Assembly (NCBI RefSeq): GCF_022347205.1
Contig: NZ_JAKRNE010000005.1
Location: forward strand, 1-64,000
Length of the DNA: 64,000 nt
Source of the DNA: Corynebacterium sp. ACRPO
GTDB taxonomy: Bacteria > Actinomycetota > Actinomycetes > Mycobacteriales > Mycobacteriaceae
Reading direction: 5' to 3'
The notes under the pieces are model-generated. The model searched no databases, was not told where the DNA came from, and saw nothing but the letters and a program-made list of their open reading frames with translations. The translations under genes and the position numbers were made by a program. This document shows, piece after piece, positions 59,840-64,000 of this stretch. Numbering within the stretch: the stretch's first letter is position 1; the number at the start of each line of letters is the position of its first letter.

Positions 59840-61462
59840 TTATAGCCCCAAGTTTAGGTCTCCGGCACGATAGCGGGAGCCTGGGATGGCGTCAATTAGC
59901 TGGCGCGTGTACTCGGTTTCCGGATGCGCAAAGACCTGCGCGGTAGGTCCGGATTCCACTTGCGTGCCGTGCGAGAGCACGGAAACAGTATCGGAGATTT
60001 GGTTGACTACCGCCAGGTCGTGGGAGATGAAGATATAGGTAAGCTCCAGCTCGCGCTGTAGCTCGTCGAGCAAGCGCAGGATCTGCGCCTGCACGGTGAC
60101 GTCGAGCGCGGACACGGCCTCATCGAGCACCACGAGATCGGGCTCAATGATCATGGCGCGGGCAATGGCCACGCGCTGACGCTGGCCACCGGAGAGCTCG
60201 CGGGGACGGCGGGAAGCCATGGAAGAATCCAAGGCCACCAAATCAAGAAACTCGCGTGCTTTGGCACGCGCATCGCGCTTGGAAGCGCCGGTGAAATTGC
60301 GCACCGGTTCGGCGATAGTATCGCCAATGCTCAAGCGCGGATCCAGCGAGCCAAAAGGATTTTGGTAGACCATCTGGATGGAACGGCGCAGCTCGCGACG
60401 ACGCTTGCCACGGGCAGAGCTAATGTCTTCCCCGCCCAAGCGAATGCTGCCGGAGGTGGGCGTGCTCAACAAGGAAATGGCTCGGCCGGTGGTTGTCTTA
60501 CCGGAGCCAGACTCCCCCACCAATGCATGGGTGGTGCCGCGGGCCACGGAAAAGTTGATGTCTTCCACCGCGGTGAAATCCCCGAAGCGTTGGCTCAGCC
60601 CTTCCACCTCGAGCAAGATTTCGTGTTGCGCGGGCGCGGCGGTCCGCACAGGAGCTGCGGCCTGGGAGGAAGTGGGGGCGGTGAGCGAGGGGGCGTCGGC
60701 AAGCAGGCGCTTGGAGTAGGCATGCTGGGGATCGGTGAGGACGCGAGCAGCAACGCCCGACTCGCGGACGGTGCCCTTTTCCATCACCACGATGTTATTG
60801 GCACGGTCGCCTGCTACGGCCAGATCATGGGTAATGAAAAGGATGCCCATGGTGAGCTCTTCGCGCATCTCATCCAGGAGGTCCAGGATGATCTTCTGCA
60901 CGGTGACATCGAGCGCGGAGGTAGGCTCATCGGCGATGATGAGCTCCGGCTCCAATGCCACGGCCGCGGCAATGAGCACGCGCTGCTTCATGCCGCCGGA
61001 AAGCTCATGCGGGTACTGGTGATAGCGGCGCTGCGGATCATCAATGCCCACGCGCTCCAAAAGCTCCAGTGCACGCTTCTTCCGGGAGGCCTTATCGCCC
61101 TGCCCATGGATGGCCATGCCCTCCTCCACCGAGGCACCGATAGTCTTGAGCGGGTTAAGCGAGTTATTGGGATCCTGCGGAATCAAACCAATGCGGCGAC
61201 CGCGCAACTCCCGCCACTGCTTTTGGGAATACTGGGTAACGTCGTGGCCGTCGAAAGTAATGGTGCCAGAAACGATCGACGCATTGTCTGGCAGCAGGCC
61301 AATGGCGGCCATGGCGGAGGTGGACTTGCCGGAACCGGACTCGCCCACGATGGCGGTCATCTCGCCAGGTTTTACCTCGAGCTCAATGCCGCTTACCGCT
61401 TCTACCTCACCGTGTGCGGTGCGGTAGGTAATGGATAGATCACTAATGCTAAGCAGGGACAT
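59840..61462 (-). CDS. dipeptide-type ABC transporter ATPase, two fused NBDs
   Basis: This 540-residue fusion carries two complete nucleotide-binding domains, corresponding to OppD/DppD plus OppF/DppF. Walker A appears as VGESGSGKST in the first and VGESGSGKTT in the second; signatures are LSGGMKQR and LSGGQRQR. An Ala/Thr/Pro linker joins them. It powers the permeases encoded upstream. The start overlaps the permease stop by 1 bp. A copy of the dispersed 16-mer is embedded at 60689-60704 (codons for LADAPS). Confidence 0.93.
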   Translation of the reverse strand: MSLLSISDLSITYRTAHGEVEAVSGIELEVKPGEMTAIVGESGSGKSTSAMAAIGLLPDNASIVSGTITFDGHDVTQYSQKQWRELRGRRIGLIPQDPNNSLNPLKTIGASVEEGMAIHGQGDKASRKKRALELLERVGIDDPQRRYHQYPHELSGGMKQRVLIAAAVALEPELIIADEPTSALDVTVQKIILDLLDEMREELTMGILFITHDLAVAGDRANNIVVMEKGTVRESGVAARVLTDPQHAYSKRLLADAPSLTAPTSSQAAAPVRTAAPAQHEILLEVEGLSQRFGDFTAVEDINFSVARGTTHALVGESGSGKTTTGRAISLLSTPTSGSIRLGGEDISSARGKRRRELRRSIQMVYQNPFGSLDPRLSIGDTIAEPVRNFTGASKRDARAKAREFLDLVALDSSMASRRPRELSGGQRQRVAIARAMIIEPDLVVLDEAVSALDVTVQAQILRLLDELQRELELTYIFISHDLAVVNQISDTVSVLSHGTQVESGPTAQVFAHPETEYTRQLIDAIPGSRYRAGDLNLGL

Positions 61463-62274
61463 TAGGCCGCCTTTCGCAGTGTCTGGCTGAGGTGGTTGGC
61501 CGCGAGGACCACGGCGACGATGACAATGCCCGGGGCGATGGTCAACCAGCCGGCCGTGGCGATGTAATCGCGCGATTCAGAGATGAGCAAGCCCCATTCC
61601 GGGGTTGGGGGCGGTGCGCCATAGCCCAGGAAGCCTAGGGTGGCTAGCTGCAAAATGGCCAGGCCAAATTGCAGGGCTGCTACAGCGAAGACCGCAGTGA
61701 GTGAATTGGGAAGAATATGGCGCACGAGCACCTGGAAGGAAGAACCGCCGGAGCCATAGGCGGCCTCGACGAAATCGGAGCCGGCGACGCTGAGCACCTG
61801 GGAACGTGCAAGGCGCGCAAAGGTGGCCACGGAGGTGATACCTACGGCGATGGCGGCATTGAAAATGCCGTGTCCGAGCACGATGATGACGGACAGGGAG
61901 AGCAAGAGTCCGGGGATGGACAGCAGCACGTCCACGATGCGCATGATGACGGCATCGACCCAGCCGCGGCGCACGCCGGCGATGATGCCCAAGATGGTGC
62001 CGACGATGAGGCCGAAAAGGACGGCCAGCAGCGCGCCGAGTAGAGATTGGCGCGCGCCATAGACCACGCGGGTATAGAGATCGCGGCCGACGGCGTCGGT
62101 GCCGAACCAGTGTTGGAAGCTGGGTTGCAAGAGCGCCGTGGTGTCCCCGCCCTGGTTAGGGTCCTGGGAGGTAAATAGTTGGGGGAACAGGGCGCAGAGC
62201 ACCGCCAGGCCCAGCACAATCAGCGAGATGATGGTGCCCGGGGTGAGCTTCAGCTGTGTGGATTTAAGCTTCAT
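61462..62274 (-). CDS. ABC transporter permease (DppC-like)
   Basis: This 270-residue membrane protein has about six helices. The DppC features are DAVGRDLYTRVVYGARQSLL and the EAA loop VEAAYGSGGSSFQVLVRHIL followed by PNSLTAV. It forms half of the channel with the DppB-like protein. It overlaps both neighbours by 1-4 bp, so the operon is tight. Confidence 0.92.
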   Translation of the reverse strand: MKLKSTQLKLTPGTIISLIVLGLAVLCALFPQLFTSQDPNQGGDTTALLQPSFQHWFGTDAVGRDLYTRVVYGARQSLLGALLAVLFGLIVGTILGIIAGVRRGWVDAVIMRIVDVLLSIPGLLLSLSVIIVLGHGIFNAAIAVGITSVATFARLARSQVLSVAGSDFVEAAYGSGGSSFQVLVRHILPNSLTAVFAVAALQFGLAILQLATLGFLGYGAPPPTPEWGLLISESRDYIATAGWLTIAPGIVIVAVVLAANHLSQTLRKAA

Positions 62275-63284
62275 GCTTGGACCTTCTTCTCGTTCGTTGC
62301 GGTGGTATCGGCGGTGGTGGCAGCGGTGGCGGAGCTAGGTGCAGCCTCGTGCTCGCGCTCGCGCAGGCGCACGTCAAGCACTGGGTAGAGCAGGTCCACA
62401 ATCAGATTGATAAGGACAAAGACGGCGGCGGCAAGCACCACGATGGCCAGCAGCACCGAGGTATCACGGTTAGCCACCGCATCCACGGTCAGCGCGCCAA
62501 TGCCGTGGCGGGCGAAGACCGCTTCCGTCACCACTGAGCCGCCGACGAGCTCACCAAAGGTAAGGCCAGCCATGGTCAGCGCCGGCAGCAACGCGTTGCG
62601 CAAGACGTTGCGCCACAACAACCAGGCGCCGCTAGCACCCTTGGCGCGCACGACCTGCACGAAGGACATATCCATGACCTCATCGATGGAGCGCAGCAGC
62701 ACCTGCGCCAGCGGCGCGGCCACGAAGATACCCAGGGTAATTACCGGCAGGATGAGGTTTTGGGCGTCGCTCGCGCCGATGACCGGCACCCAGCCCAAGC
62801 CAAAGGAGAATATCTGGATCAAAATGATGCCGATCCAAAAGGTGGGCAGGGAAACCATCACGGAAGGCAAGCTGCGGAAGAAACTGCGCAGCCAAGAAAA
62901 TGGGCCAAAGGTGGAGACAATAGCCACCACGAAAGCCAAGACCACGCCTACGAGGAAGGCGAAGACCGCCAGCGCCAGTGTGGAGGGAAGGGCATCTGCC
63001 AGCATTTCCGATACGGTGGTACCGGTGGCGACGGAAAAGCCGAAATCACCGGTGAGGAATCCGCCGAGCGCGCTGAAATAGCGGCTCACGATCGGTTCAT
63101 CGGCACCATAAACCTCGCGGATGGCGGCCAGCTGCTCGGCGTTGAGACCCAAGTTGGGGTTGTCATAGCGGGTCGCGACGGCGTCACCAGGCAGTGCTGC
63201 TAGGAGGATGAAAGAAAGGGTGAAGGTTGCCCAGATGACGAGCACGGCTTGGCCGATGCGCAGGGCAATAGTTTTCAGGCTCAT
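62271..63284 (-). CDS. ABC transporter permease (DppB-like)
   Basis: This 337-residue permease has the N-terminal DppB signature (SFILLAALPGDAVATRYDNP and NLGLNAEQLAAIREVYG) and the EAA loop VQVVRAKGASGAWLLWRNVL. A polar Ala/Thr-rich C-terminal tail is unusual. It follows the binding-protein gene by 3 bp and overlaps the DppC-like gene by 4 bp. Confidence 0.92.
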   Translation of the reverse strand: MSLKTIALRIGQAVLVIWATFTLSFILLAALPGDAVATRYDNPNLGLNAEQLAAIREVYGADEPIVSRYFSALGGFLTGDFGFSVATGTTVSEMLADALPSTLALAVFAFLVGVVLAFVVAIVSTFGPFSWLRSFFRSLPSVMVSLPTFWIGIILIQIFSFGLGWVPVIGASDAQNLILPVITLGIFVAAPLAQVLLRSIDEVMDMSFVQVVRAKGASGAWLLWRNVLRNALLPALTMAGLTFGELVGGSVVTEAVFARHGIGALTVDAVANRDTSVLLAIVVLAAAVFVLINLIVDLLYPVLDVRLREREHEAAPSSATAATTADTTATNEKKVQA

Positions 63285-63287
63285 GGT

Positions 63288-64000
63288 TTAGTCCTCCCCT
63301 TCTGTGGGGTTGATGTCTACCGCATAGAACGACGGACGGCCAATGGCCTCGGTGCTAAAGCCCTCGATATAGGGCTGGAAACCATAGACCTGCGGCTCTT
63401 CAAACATGGGCAGGATATAGGCCTGTTCGGACAGATAGTCCTGCATGCGGCCGGTCATGGCGAGGCGATCCTTTTCACTGCTGAGGTTGAAGTAGTCCTC
63501 CACCAGTTTCTGCAGCTTCTCATCGCCAAAGCTATCGGTCTTCTCGTCATAGTTGAGGAAAGAATTGCGCCCGGTGCCATCCAGCCACGTGGCCAAGGTG
63601 TCCACATTGGCACGGCCGGTCATGGTGTGGCGTACCTGCACGGTGTCTTGGTCCTTCATGGCCTTTTGCTGCGCAGAGCGGTCGCCTGGGTTGAGGTTGG
63701 CCTCGATGCCGACGTTCTTGAGCATCTCCTGGGCCTTGGTGAACATCTCTTTAGAGCGCGGCTGTGGGACGGCTTCATTGAAGGTCACGGACAGGCGCTT
63801 GCCGTCCTTTTCGCGAATGCCCTCTTCACCTGGGCGCCAGCCGGCCTCATCGAGCAGGCGCTTGGATTCTTCTGGATCGAAGGCATAGTTCGCGGACTGA
63901 TCCTTATAGCCAATAGCCGTCTTGGCCAGAATCGATGTGCCCTTGGGGTAGGAATCAGAAAAGAGAGTGTCCAGGATGTTGTCGCGGTCAATGGCGTGGA
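63288..64000 (-). CDS. peptide-type ABC substrate-binding protein, C-terminal part (window edge)
   Basis: About 237 residues of the family 5 (Opp/Dpp) extracellular solute-binding protein are visible; the N-terminus with signal peptide and lipobox is beyond the window. Segments HAIDRDNILDTLFSDSYPKG and QSANYAFDPEESKRLLDEAG are typical of the family. It is the receptor of the transporter encoded downstream. The ligand is unknown. Confidence 0.9.
   Translation of the reverse strand, partial: HAIDRDNILDTLFSDSYPKGTSILAKTAIGYKDQSANYAFDPEESKRLLDEAGWRPGEEGIREKDGKRLSVTFNEAVPQPRSKEMFTKAQEMLKNVGIEANLNPGDRSAQQKAMKDQDTVQVRHTMTGRANVDTLATWLDGTGRNSFLNYDEKTDSFGDEKLQKLVEDYFNLSSEKDRLAMTGRMQDYLSEQAYILPMFEEPQVYGFQPYIEGFSTEAIGRPSFYAVDINPTEGED

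Overview
The window looks like a chromosomal segment of a Corynebacterium (Actinobacteria). The GC content is moderately high. The gene order nadD-rsfS-gpgP-degV-comEA-comEC-holA, proA-proB-obg-rpmA-rplU-rne-ndk-DUF4233-folC-valS, clpX/clpP2-clpP1-tig and rpiB-(Rv2466c-like)-pepN matches the conserved corynebacterial/mycobacterial block (M. tuberculosis Rv2413c to Rv2467). The ArsR cysteines and the RNR proteins resemble corynebacterial ones. The species cannot be named from the sequence alone.

Layout. 1-2.3 kb: a nest of insertion sequences, with an IS3-family element inside an IS256-family element inside an IS30-like transposase. 2.3-5.4 kb: a TetR regulator and a two-gene restriction-modification unit (D12 adenine methyltransferase plus PD-(D/E)XK endonuclease). 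5.4-19.4 kb: a minus-strand housekeeping run (LysE exporter, ankyrin protein, holA, comEC, comEA, degV, gpgP, rsfS, nadD, proA, two tandem 2-hydroxyacid dehydrogenases, proB, obg, rpmA, rplU). 19.6-32.9 kb: rne, an inserted arsR/acr3 pair, ndk, DUF4233-folC, valS, mdh. 33-41.8 kb: a TetR regulator, clpX, an SDR, a pit phosphate transporter behind a Pho-box-like repeat, a POT peptide transporter, clpP2 and clpP1 (ClgR-type site upstream). 42-47.4 kb: an MntR-like regulator followed by nrdI-nrdE-nrdF, a small ORF and an FMN reductase. 47.6-57.7 kb: tig, two tRNAs, redox enzymes, rpiB, pepN and a GntR regulator. 57.8-64 kb: an SDR, a CMD/AhpD-like fusion protein and an Opp/Dpp-type ABC transporter that runs off the window.

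The most notable system is the nrd locus. NrdF keeps Asp89, His123, His217 and the radical Tyr127, but all three glutamate metal ligands are replaced, by Gln120, Ser180 and Lys214. This is the QSK signature of class Ie, metal-free, DOPA-radical ribonucleotide reductases. The operon sits directly downstream of an MntR-type manganese regulator gene. Two copies of the palindrome AACTACG-N6-CGTAGTT, 22 bp apart, lie between that gene and nrdI. A coherent reading is a metal-free RNR deployed when manganese or iron is scarce.

Other unusual signals are a dispersed 13-mer (GGCGTCGGCAAGC, nine exact copies, extended to a 16-mer in four), matching Pho-box-like repeats upstream of the phosphate transporter and of an orphan small gene, a sulfatase-like protein that has lost its formylglycine cysteine, and an ABC/CMD cluster of unknown substrate.
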